The notes under the pieces are model-generated. The model was not told the origin of the DNA. It ran no database searches and saw nothing but the letters and a program-made list of their open reading frames with translations. The position numbers were made by a program, and so were the translations under genes. Positions 1 through 5,166 of a stretch of DNA of 6,534 bases are shown here, piece after piece (the first letter of the stretch is position 1; the number at the start of each line of letters is the position of its first letter). The DNA is from Bacteroidota bacterium (GTDB lineage Bacteria > Bacteroidota > Bacteroidia > Flavobacteriales > Flavobacteriaceae). Location of the stretch: the NCBI GenBank assembly GCA_023393485.1, contig JAEWLD010000134.1, positions 1 to 6,534 on the forward strand. Direction: 5' to 3'.

Positions 1-1
1 T

Positions 2-826
2 TCGGTGAAAAAAGGTGAAATAGTCGGGTTGCTTGGGCCGAATGGCGCCGGAAAATCCACCTTGATGAAAATCCTGACAACCTATCTCAGCGCCGATCAA
101 GGCACGGCTGTGGTCAATGGACATGACGTGAATGAAGATCCGAAAGCCGTCCAGCGTTCCGTCGGCTATCTGCCCGAGCACAACCCGTTGTATCTGGATT
201 TATACATCCGCGAATACCTTGAATTCAACGCCGGTGTTTACAATGTATCGAAATCCAGAATCGATGAAGTGATCGAACTGACCGGTCTGACGCCCGAAAA
301 ACACAAGAAAATAGGGCAACTGTCAAAAGGCTACCGCCAGCGCGTCGGGCTTGCCACGGCGATGCTGCACAATCCGGATGTGTTGATTCTCGACGAACCG
401 ACTACAGGACTTGACCCGAACCAACTCGTTGAAATCCGCCGTGTGATCAAAAATGCAGGCAAAGACAAAACGGTTTTTCTCTCAACGCATATTTTGCAGG
501 AAGTCGAGGCGATCTGCGACCGCGTGATCATCATCGACAAAGGCAAAATCGTGACCGATAAAAAACTCGACAAACTGGTTGCCGAAACCGAGCAGGTCAT
601 TGAGGTTGAATTTGACGGAAAAGCATCGGAAAATGCGATTGCCATGATTCCGCAAATCGTTTCCTATCAAAATACGTCGGGAAATATTTGGCTTTTGACC
701 TTCGCGTCCGATGAAGACAAACGCCCGGCAGTTTTTGATTTCGCGACGGCAAACCACCTGAAAACCCTTCATATGTCGCAAAAAGTGAAGGATTTGGAAA
801 GCGTGTTCCGCGACGTGACAAAGTAG
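2..826 (+). CDS. gldA: GldA-type gliding-motility ABC transporter ATP-binding protein (5' end cut off by the window)
   Basis: This is an ABC-transporter ATPase, expected at the inner face of the cytoplasmic membrane, where GldA works with GldF and GldG in flavobacterial gliding motility (family knowledge). Numbering from the GTG at position 5, the sequence shows Walker A GPNGAGKST (11-19), a Q-loop region GYLPE with Glu in place of Gln (54-58), signature LSKGYRQ (106-112), Walker B VLILDEP (126-132), D-loop GLDP (135-138) and the switch His in STH (160-162). All ATPase motifs are intact. The frame is open to the left edge and that GTG reads as an ordinary Val before KKGEIVG, so the true start lies upstream; about 20 residues, including the A-loop, are probably missing. 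It ends in TAG 32 bp before the next gene on the same strand. The fit to GldA rather than another ABC-2-type ATPase rests on the whole-protein pattern, so the exact name is less certain than the family. Confidence 0.85.
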   Translation, partial: SVKKGEIVGLLGPNGAGKSTLMKILTTYLSADQGTAVVNGHDVNEDPKAVQRSVGYLPEHNPLYLDLYIREYLEFNAGVYNVSKSRIDEVIELTGLTPEKHKKIGQLSKGYRQRVGLATAMLHNPDVLILDEPTTGLDPNQLVEIRRVIKNAGKDKTVFLSTHILQEVEAICDRVIIIDKGKIVTDKKLDKLVAETEQVIEVEFDGKASENAIAMIPQIVSYQNTSGNIWLLTFASDEDKRPAVFDFATANHLKTLHMSQKVKDLESVFRDVTK

Positions 827-858
827 CGATTCTATTATAATCTTCAGAAACATCTGAC

Positions 859-1176
859 ATGAAGATCACAAAAACATTGTATTATTTGTCATTGGTGATT
901 GGCATTTTTCTATTCATTTCTGGTGCGATGATGAAATTTTTGAAAGTCCAATCCAACGGATGGTTTTTTACCAAGCAAGGCAATTTGATAACCGGAACTT
1001 TAGATGCGAACGGAACCATAGTCCTTGGCATATTGACCCTGTGTTTCTCGATTTGGTGGCAAAAAGAATTCAATCGGGAAAAGTCAAAGCACGACAAATT
1101 GAAAAATATTGAAGCCAGCGAAGGGCAATTGAGAAAAAAATACAATATCTATAAGCTTCGAAAAATCAATAAGTAA
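859..1176 (+). CDS. Small two-helix membrane protein of unknown function
   Basis: I do not recognise this 105-residue protein. It has a hydrophobic segment at about residues 7-25 (LYYLSLVIGIFLFISGAM), a polar middle section, a second hydrophobic segment at about 53-67 (TIVLGILTLCFSIWW), and a strongly basic, Lys-rich tail from about 68 to the end. This predicts two membrane helices joined by a loop of about 27 residues, with the basic tail probably cytoplasmic by the positive-inside rule. The ATG is the first in frame after gldA, 32 bp downstream on the same strand, and no clear Shine-Dalgarno precedes it, as is usual in this phylum. Co-transcription with gldA is plausible. A gliding role would be guilt by position only. 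The opposite-strand frame has no recognisable features, while the two clean hydrophobic stretches favour this one as real. Confidence 0.6.
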   Translation: MKITKTLYYLSLVIGIFLFISGAMMKFLKVQSNGWFFTKQGNLITGTLDANGTIVLGILTLCFSIWWQKEFNREKSKHDKLKNIEASEGQLRKKYNIYKLRKINK

Positions 1177-1197
1177 CGAAGATTTCTGCAATCAGTT

Positions 1198-1941
1198 CTA
1201 GTCAAAAATCAATCTTCCGGTATAAATCTGCTCGACTTCGATTTCAGGCGGATGGTTTTTACTGATCACATTACCTGTGCTGTAAATGGTTCCTGCCAGC
1301 CGCTCGATCGGGTAGACAATCATGTCATTTGAGCTTCGTTGGAAAATATCGATCGTGCGGACGTGGAAATTTTCGCCATCAAAACGCCCGAGATCGTCAT
1401 AGAAATTCAAAAACATATTGTCGGCCTGGCCCGAAATCGAGAAACGCGAAATGTTATTGCTTTCAATAACCGTTTGGTTGTTGTTGATCTGCATGTCAAA
1501 ATCGCCGGTGCCTGTGCCGCCAAAATAATCCATTGAAAACATGCGGAAAATATCATGCGTGATCACGCCTTCGGTCCTGATGAGTTGCGCGGTGTTTGAA
1601 TACAATTCGAAATATTCCCAGTGCGGCGTGGTCACGTGGACCGTCTTATTGCCGTATTGCCGGGTGAGATTACAACCCGAATTGTCGCGAAGTTCAAGCC
1701 TGCCATCGATGATTTCGGCGCTGATGTCATCAATGACATTGCTTCCGGCGCTGACCGTGATGGCATAATGATCGCCTTCTGAAAGTACAAGGCTGATGTT
1801 CGGATAAACGTAAATCACATTGAACGGCGAATCTGCCGGCAGTACTTTGGTTCGCATCGCGCCTGAGTTGCGGATACAGTCTTCAGAAATATTACATCCC
1901 GACAAAATCAACAGCGGCAAAATCAGCAACAGTTTTTTCAT
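1198..1941 (-). CDS. Head-GIN domain (DUF2807-like) lipoprotein
   Basis: This is a 247-residue predicted lipoprotein. The N-terminus MKKLLLILPLLILSGC has a short basic start, a hydrophobic core and a lipobox LSGC, with Cys16 as the lipidated residue. The rest fits the Bacteroidetes head-GIN/DUF2807 family, made of repetitive beta-strand segments such as NISLVLSEGDHYAITVSAG, VIDDISAEIIDGRLELRDNSGC, FQRSSNDMIVYP and the C-terminal GNVISKNHPPEIEVEQIYTG stretch. It is expected to be anchored in the outer membrane or facing the periplasm; no biochemical function is established for the family as far as I know. The ATG at 1941 fits a complete signal peptide. Only 10 bp separate it from the stop of the upstream acyloxyacyl hydrolase gene, so the two are very probably one transcript. 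It converges with the + strand gene ending at 1176, leaving a 21-bp gap. Confidence 0.8.
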   Translation of the reverse strand: MKKLLLILPLLILSGCNISEDCIRNSGAMRTKVLPADSPFNVIYVYPNISLVLSEGDHYAITVSAGSNVIDDISAEIIDGRLELRDNSGCNLTRQYGNKTVHVTTPHWEYFELYSNTAQLIRTEGVITHDIFRMFSMDYFGGTGTGDFDMQINNNQTVIESNNISRFSISGQADNMFLNFYDDLGRFDGENFHVRTIDIFQRSSNDMIVYPIERLAGTIYSTGNVISKNHPPEIEVEQIYTGRLIFD

Positions 1942-1951
1942 GGTTTTTCTT

Positions 1952-3040
1952 TTAAATCCTTACGCCGAAGCCGGCCTCGATCGCTTCCGCCCGACCGCCG
2001 TGAGCTTTGAGCGCCAATGCGGCAAAAAAGTTTTTGGTCAGGTAATATTTCGCGCCGAGGCGTTCGTAAATATCGACTTCGTAATTGAATGGTTTGTAGA
2101 CGTAATAGCCAAGCTGGGTTTCAACCGACAACCTGTTGATGAACAATTCATGACCCACAAAAACGCCAATCCGTTTGTAGTCTGTATCTGGATCGACGTA
2201 AGGCCGTTCGGGGTACATCGCCGAATAATATTTAATGTATTCCTTAAGATATTGCGAAAAGAAAAAGTCAGCACCGAGCTGCAAGGCGCTTTTCCGGCCA
2301 AGGCGTTTGTCTGCGTATGTGCCGATGTGGTAAAACGGCTTTTGCCCGCTGCCGACGATCTGGCTTTCACTGACGCCGAACCTGGCGACTATGTTGAATT
2401 TGATCGGTTCGCGATAATCTGTTTTGGCAAGCGAATCGGGCTGTCGGTATTCGGGCTTTTCACCGAGATTGTAATTGACCCCGAGGTTCATCGCATAAGT
2501 GTTTATTCCGGTATTTGGCGATTTGAATCGTCCGTTTGAAAAGTGCGTGAACATCAGTCCGGCCTGAATCCCGAATCGTCCGACGATATTTTCCTTTTTA
2601 TATTGAAGCATGAACAAATCGCTGCTCATGAACCGCGAACCGAACGCATTGTTCTTGTAATTGGTTTCGCGGTCGTACGGATTGGTCGTCATCCCGATGC
2701 CCTGCGAAATCCTGAAAACCAAATGCCTTTTAAAGAAGTAAAAATTATAATGCGCACCCAGCGCCAGGCATTTCCCAAGAATGTCATTCTGGAAATCCTG
2801 ATATTGAAATGAAAAACCGTAATCGGGGTAATTGTAAGCGTGCTGCCACTCTTTGTCGCCAAAAGTCTGATGGTTGAAACTGATCAAAAAACCGCTCGGA
2901 TGCCCGGTGATCAAATGGTCGATATAGTCTGCGTGGCGGTAAATGTTGCCGCGGAAATAATCTACTTGGATGTTGGTATGGCTGGTTTCTTGGCCGAATG
3001 CGGCCGTGCATAAAAGTAAGCAGTAGAATAAATGCTTCAT
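1952..3040 (-). CDS. PagL-like acyloxyacyl hydrolase (lipid A deacylase family), outer-membrane beta-barrel
   Basis: The 362-residue product starts with a signal peptide (MKHLFYCLLLCTAAFG, cut near Gln17). It fits the PagL-type family, outer-membrane barrels that remove an ester-linked acyl chain from lipid A. The family active-site motif is visible as THFSNG: His166 and Ser168, followed by conserved Asn176 in SPN. The position that holds the catalytic Glu in Pseudomonas PagL (14 residues after the His, from memory) is Asn180 here. The protein is about twice as long as PagL; the C-terminal half has more alternating aromatic strand-like segments and ends in a barrel-like GFGVRI. The frame is open for another 90 codons upstream to 3310, but I chose the ATG at 3040 because it gives a proper signal peptide and has a -7 box 15 bp ahead; the upstream stretch translates intergenic repeat DNA. 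It lies 10 bp from the lipoprotein gene downstream. Activity on lipid A is inferred from family. Confidence 0.8.
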   Translation of the reverse strand: MKHLFYCLLLCTAAFGQETSHTNIQVDYFRGNIYRHADYIDHLITGHPSGFLISFNHQTFGDKEWQHAYNYPDYGFSFQYQDFQNDILGKCLALGAHYNFYFFKRHLVFRISQGIGMTTNPYDRETNYKNNAFGSRFMSSDLFMLQYKKENIVGRFGIQAGLMFTHFSNGRFKSPNTGINTYAMNLGVNYNLGEKPEYRQPDSLAKTDYREPIKFNIVARFGVSESQIVGSGQKPFYHIGTYADKRLGRKSALQLGADFFFSQYLKEYIKYYSAMYPERPYVDPDTDYKRIGVFVGHELFINRLSVETQLGYYVYKPFNYEVDIYERLGAKYYLTKNFFAALALKAHGGRAEAIEAGFGVRI

Positions 3041-3055
3041 TTTTAGTGGAAAGGG

Positions 3056-3063
3056 CAAAGATA
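3056..3063 (-). promoter_or_regulatory. Candidate Bacteroidetes -7 promoter box for the acyloxyacyl hydrolase-lipoprotein pair
   Basis: On the - strand this reads TATCTTTG, an exact match to the TAnnTTTG consensus of Bacteroidetes housekeeping promoters. It ends 15 bp before the ATG at 3040, which implies a very short leader. About 18-22 bp further upstream there is only a weak CTTT and no clear -33 TTG, so support comes from one box plus its position. It also supports the 3040 start over the longer open frame. Confidence 0.5.
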
Positions 3064-3121
3064 TTATTTTGGTTTTATAAAGCGCGAAATTTTTGTTTGG
3101 CGCAATGGCGGTTTGCTTATT

Positions 3122-3208
3122 CATTGCTTGATTTTCTAAGTCTTGCCGTCTTTCCGCAACCACAGCCGCTCGCCTTGCAGGCTCGTCTCCGCGGTTAGCT
3201 CGGCAATG
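3122..3208. repeat. Long multi-tier foldback element (possible dispersed intergenic repeat)
   Basis: Nested complementary arms are visible. CATTGC (3122-3127) can pair with GCAATG (3203-3208). TTGCCG (3143-3148) can pair with CGGCAA (3201-3206), an alternative because these share bases. AACCAC (3158-3163) faces GCGGTT (3191-3196) with one mismatch, and the apex is GCCT-TGC-AGGC (3172-3182). The middle arm has an A-C mismatch on the + strand but a tolerated G-U on the - strand, a weak hint that the - strand is the folded RNA if it is transcribed. It is GC-rich compared with its flanks. I considered an integron attC site, but the canonical ends are absent. Confidence 0.45.
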
Positions 3209-3216
3209 CTTTTGGA

Positions 3217-3255
3217 ATTCGCTAAAGCGAATATACCTGAAGCCCACTGGGCTTC
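3217..3255. repeat. Two adjacent perfect 7-bp hairpins
   Basis: ATTCGCT-AA-AGCGAAT (3217-3232) is followed after 6 bp by GAAGCCC-ACT-GGGCTTC (3239-3255). Both stems are perfect. On the + strand the second is followed by CTCCTTTT, vaguely terminator-like, but no + strand gene lies upstream. On the - strand, the direction metF is transcribed, no T-run follows. The function is unknown. Confidence 0.5.
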
Positions 3256-3367
3256 CTCCTTTTAATTTCAAATGGCTTCGGCTAGAAAATCGTACACAAA
3301 GAATAAGCACGCCGCCCGTAATCGAGCGTGAGCAGGTCGCCGAGTAAGCGGGCGCCAGCTGTTTTTG

Positions 3368-3393
3368 TTTCTTTTGTCCGCAGACAAAAGAAA
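3368..3393. repeat. Perfect 11-bp inverted repeat with a 4-nt loop
   Basis: TTTCTTTTGTC (3368-3378) and GACAAAAGAAA (3383-3393) are exact reverse complements around CGCA. A second small hairpin, CGCC-GGCA-GGCG, follows at 3396-3407. The stem is A/T-dominated and has no T-tract after it on either strand, so it is not a classic terminator. It lies about 150 bp downstream of the metF stop in the direction of metF transcription, so it could still act as a 3' RNA structure. Confidence 0.5.
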
Positions 3394-3467
3394 GCCGCCG
3401 GCAGGCGAAACAAATTGGTTTGGCAGAATGTCAAAATAAAGATATAGCTTCCGGCCAGGACAAACCC

Positions 3468-3541
3468 CTAGCCCCGATAGAAGTGGAAATCCTTTTGTGG
3501 AATGCAATGGAGCAAAAGATTGGAACGGATAGCGGGATTAG
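3468..3541. repeat. Two-stem structured element directly at the metF 3' end
   Basis: The outer arms CTAGCCCCG (3468-3476) and CGGGATTAG (3533-3541) pair over 9 positions with one G-T wobble and one mismatch. The inner arms CTTTTGT (3492-3498) and GCAAAAG (3512-3518) give a 7-bp stem with a 13-nt loop. A short ATCC/GGAT pair (3489-3492 with 3527-3530) could form instead of the top of the inner stem. The element ends three bases from the metF stop codon, so it would be the start of the metF 3' untranslated region. I recall similar AGCCCCGAT...AGCGGGA...AGCTCC sequences with a variable central hairpin in other Flavobacterium genomes; this is memory, not a search. Confidence 0.5.
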
Positions 3542-3544
3542 CTC

Positions 3545-4501
3545 CTAAAAAACCTTTTTCGCAATCCTGCGAATATTCTCCGACTTCCCCATAGAATAAT
3601 AATGCAACACCGGAATCCCGGCCGCCACAAGCTCTTTGCTTTGCGCGATGCACCATTCAATCCCGATTTGTTTGATTGCCTCGGCATCTTTTGCCTTGAC
3701 GACGGCCATGACCAAATCGTCGGGCAGATCAACGTTGAAACGGTGCGGAATCTGGTTGAGTTGTTTTTTTGTTGAAATCGGTTTCAGCCCCGGAATGATT
3801 GGTACCGTGATTCCCGCCGCGCGGCATTTATCGACGAACGCAAAGTATTTTTTGTTGTCGAAAAACATTTGTGTAATCACGTAATCGGCGCCGCTTTTTA
3901 TTTTCTGTTTCAGGAAATAGACATCACTGTCAAGGCTCGGCGACTCGATGTGTTTTTCAGGATAACCGGCCACGCCGATACAAAAATTGGTTTTGGCGGT
4001 ATTTTGCAAATCCTCGTCGAGGTAGATGCCTTTGTTGAGATTGGTGATTTGCGAGACAAGTTCTGACGCATACTCGTTGCCGTCTTTTTCGGGCTTGAAG
4101 TATGTCTCGTTTTTGACCGCGTCGCCGCGCAAGGCCATGACGTTTGAAATACCGAGAAAATCCATATCGATCAGGAAGTTTTCGGTGTCTTCTTTTGAAA
4201 ACCCGCCGCACAAGATGTGAGGTATCGCATCGACCTGGTATTTGTTCTGGATCGCCGCGCAGATGCCAACCGTTCCCGGACGTTTCTTGACGATTTTCTT
4301 TTGAAGCAATCCGTTTGGCAATTCCTTGAATTCGTATTCTTCGCGATGGTAGGTCACGTCGATGAACGGCGGATCGAACTCCATGAGCGGGTCGCAGCTG
4401 TCAAAGATCGACTGGATGTTCTGGCCTTTGAGCGGCGGTAGGATTTCGAAGGAAAAGAGTGATTTTCCGGCGGCTTTGGTGATATGTTCGGTTACTTTCA
4501 T
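3545..4501 (-). CDS. metF: Methylenetetrahydrofolate reductase [NAD(P)H]
   Basis: MetF is a cytoplasmic FAD enzyme that reduces 5,10-methylenetetrahydrofolate to 5-methyltetrahydrofolate, the methyl donor for methionine synthase, whose gene lies upstream. The 318-residue length is normal for a bacterial single-domain enzyme. Visible family landmarks are FSFEILPP with the catalytic-type Glu19, ALRGD at 123-127 (flavin-binding Asp127), QMFFD at 211-215 (substrate-binding Gln211), IPGLKPI at 236-242, and a C-terminal VLHYYSMGK at 298-306. No motif is broken. The ATG at 4501 is the natural start: FSFEILPP then falls about 15 residues in, as expected. Only two bases separate this ATG from a heptamer repeat array, so the whole leader is repeat DNA with no Shine-Dalgarno. 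I saw no -7 box in the array, so transcription probably comes from metH or from the four-helix-bundle region. Confidence 0.95.
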   Translation of the reverse strand: MKVTEHITKAAGKSLFSFEILPPLKGQNIQSIFDSCDPLMEFDPPFIDVTYHREEYEFKELPNGLLQKKIVKKRPGTVGICAAIQNKYQVDAIPHILCGGFSKEDTENFLIDMDFLGISNVMALRGDAVKNETYFKPEKDGNEYASELVSQITNLNKGIYLDEDLQNTAKTNFCIGVAGYPEKHIESPSLDSDVYFLKQKIKSGADYVITQMFFDNKKYFAFVDKCRAAGITVPIIPGLKPISTKKQLNQIPHRFNVDLPDDLVMAVVKAKDAEAIKQIGIEWCIAQSKELVAAGIPVLHYYSMGKSENIRRIAKKVF

Positions 4502-4503
4502 AT

Positions 4504-4678
4504 TAGTTGCTAGTTGCTGGTTGCTGGTTGCTGGTTGCTGGTTGCTAGTTGCTAGTTGCTAGTTGTTAGTTGTTAGTTGCTAGTTGTTAGTTGTTAGTTG
4601 TTAGTGGCTAGTTGTTAGTTGTTAATTGCTAGTTGCTAGTTGTTGGTTGTTGGTTGTTAGTTGTTTGTTGCTAGCGGC
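4504..4678 (+). repeat. Tandem array of 25 heptamers, consensus TAGTTG(C/T)
   Basis: The 175 bp divide exactly into 25 seven-base units with no insertion or deletion. By my count there are 6 TAGTTGC, 9 TAGTTGT, 4 TGGTTGC, 2 TGGTTGT and four single variants (TAGTGGC, TAATTGC, TTGTTGC, TAGCGGC, the last three of them towards the right end). Units 3-6 are four identical TGGTTGC, and units 12-14 are three identical TAGTTGT, which suggests block duplication by slippage or unequal exchange. Most changes are A/G at position 2 and C/T at position 7. The array is 2 bp upstream of the metF ATG and 15 bp downstream of the four-helix-bundle stop codon. Confidence 0.97.
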
Positions 4679-4693
4679 TAGACCGATATGTTT

Positions 4694-5050
4694 TTAATTA
4701 TGTTTTGCGTGATGATTGATGAATCCGTTTAATAATCGTTTACAGTTTTGTATCGACTCATAGATTAGTTCAAAATCATTTTGATTGATGTATTTTCTAT
4801 CTAATGCGAGATAACATTGCGTTTCTATTTCGAAAAGCGAACCACGCGATATGTATAAAAATCTTATTGTTTCTTTATTACTTCTTCTTCCGCATCCTTC
4901 CGCTATATTTGATGGAACTGAAATTGCGGCACGACGCATTTGGTTTGACAATCCGAATAATTCTTCCTTTGGAAACCTCGTTGTCAACTCATAAACGCCG
5001 TCGACCAATATTCTGGCATGCTGCCAAACGTGTAATCGTGTGTAATCCAT
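4694..5050 (-). CDS. Four-helix-bundle protein, S23 / 23S rRNA intervening-sequence type
   Basis: The 118-residue protein carries the family landmarks in order: VWQHA (8-12), FPKEELFGLSNQMRRAA (26-42), SVPSNIAEGCGR (44-55) and FLYISRGSLFEIETQ (64-78), with a final helix around 93-112. The length is typical. Homologues were first noted inside 23S rRNA intervening sequences, and the fold is related to the Avd accessory protein of diversity-generating retroelements (family knowledge). The molecular role of stand-alone copies is unclear; nucleic-acid binding is a reasonable guess. The ATG at 5050 places the motifs at the usual distance from the N-terminus, and no Shine-Dalgarno or -7 box is seen in the 85-bp leader (5051-5135). 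It interrupts an otherwise purely metabolic metH-metF pair and is bracketed by oppositely oriented heptamer arrays, which suggests it travels as a cassette. No reverse transcriptase, template repeat or rRNA is in the window. Confidence 0.9.
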   Translation of the reverse strand: MDYTRLHVWQHARILVDGVYELTTRFPKEELFGLSNQMRRAAISVPSNIAEGCGRRSNKETIRFLYISRGSLFEIETQCYLALDRKYINQNDFELIYESIQNCKRLLNGFINHHAKHN

Positions 5051-5138
5051 ATTAATTTTCCCACAATTTCAAAACACGCATCCAAAACATTTTACGGTTT
5101 AACCGCATTTCTTGTAGCCCGACAACTCTCTTCTTCTA

Positions 5139-5166
5139 ACAACTAGCAACTACCAACTAGCAACTA
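5139..5166 (-). repeat. Short inverted heptamer array (4 units) at the metH stop codon
   Basis: Read on the - strand from 5166, the sequence is TAGTTGC, TAGTTGG, TAGTTGC, TAGTTGT, then a partial TAG (5138-5136). These are the same heptamers as at 4504-4678 but in opposite orientation. The first TAG is the metH stop codon (5164-5166). Confidence 0.93.

Larger units (their letters stand above)
3064..3544. other. 481-bp gap without a credible gene, rich in inverted repeats
   Basis: This stretch lies between the 3' end of metF and the promoter of the acyloxyacyl hydrolase gene. The open frames that cross it run straight through palindromes and show no domain, signal peptide or consistent coding pattern. 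It holds at least five separate foldback structures, listed individually: a long multi-tier foldback (3122-3208), two adjacent hairpins (3217-3255), an 11-bp-stem palindrome (3368-3393), a small GC-rich hairpin right after it (3396-3407, CGCC/GGCG) and a two-stem element touching the metF stop (3468-3541). Several of these strings look familiar to me as intergenic DNA of other Flavobacterium-like genomes; that is memory only. A terminator for metF or a small RNA could lie here, but none is clear. Confidence 0.6.

Noticed and set aside
1178..1217. Bidirectional terminator between the convergent genes (GAAGATT/AATCTTC)
   Set aside because: The 7-bp stem has a 26-nt loop, no T-tract, and overlaps the lipoprotein coding end; too weak to call.
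1820..2539. A 239-residue open frame on the + strand opposite the lipoprotein and acyloxyacyl hydrolase genes
   Set aside because: It is antisense to two genes with clear family signatures, crosses both, and has no recognisable domain of its own.
3090..3210. Integron attC-like recombination site
   Set aside because: A long imperfect palindrome is present, but I could not find the paired RYYYAAC and GTTRRRY ends, and no integrase or cassette series is nearby.
3041..3310. A 90-residue N-terminal extension of the acyloxyacyl hydrolase reading frame
   Set aside because: The frame is open, but it translates the foldback elements of the gap, would bury the signal peptide at residue 91, and contains the -7 promoter box.
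3268..3507. A 79-residue - strand frame in the gap
   Set aside because: It reads straight through the 11-bp palindrome and into the two-stem element; no protein features are visible.
4362..4562. A + strand frame ending in a repetitive Trp/Cys/Leu/Val-rich tail
   Set aside because: It is antisense to metF and its tail is just translation of the heptamer array.
4504..4678. CRISPR array
   Set aside because: The units are contiguous 7-mers without spacers, and there are no cas genes.
4694..5050. Diversity-generating retroelement with the four-helix-bundle protein as Avd
   Set aside because: No reverse transcriptase, template/variable repeat pair or target gene is visible, and the motifs fit the S23-type family better.
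5095..5105. Small CGGTT/AACCG palindrome in the four-helix-bundle leader
   Set aside because: The stem is only about 4 bp once a realistic loop is allowed, with no terminator or operator context.
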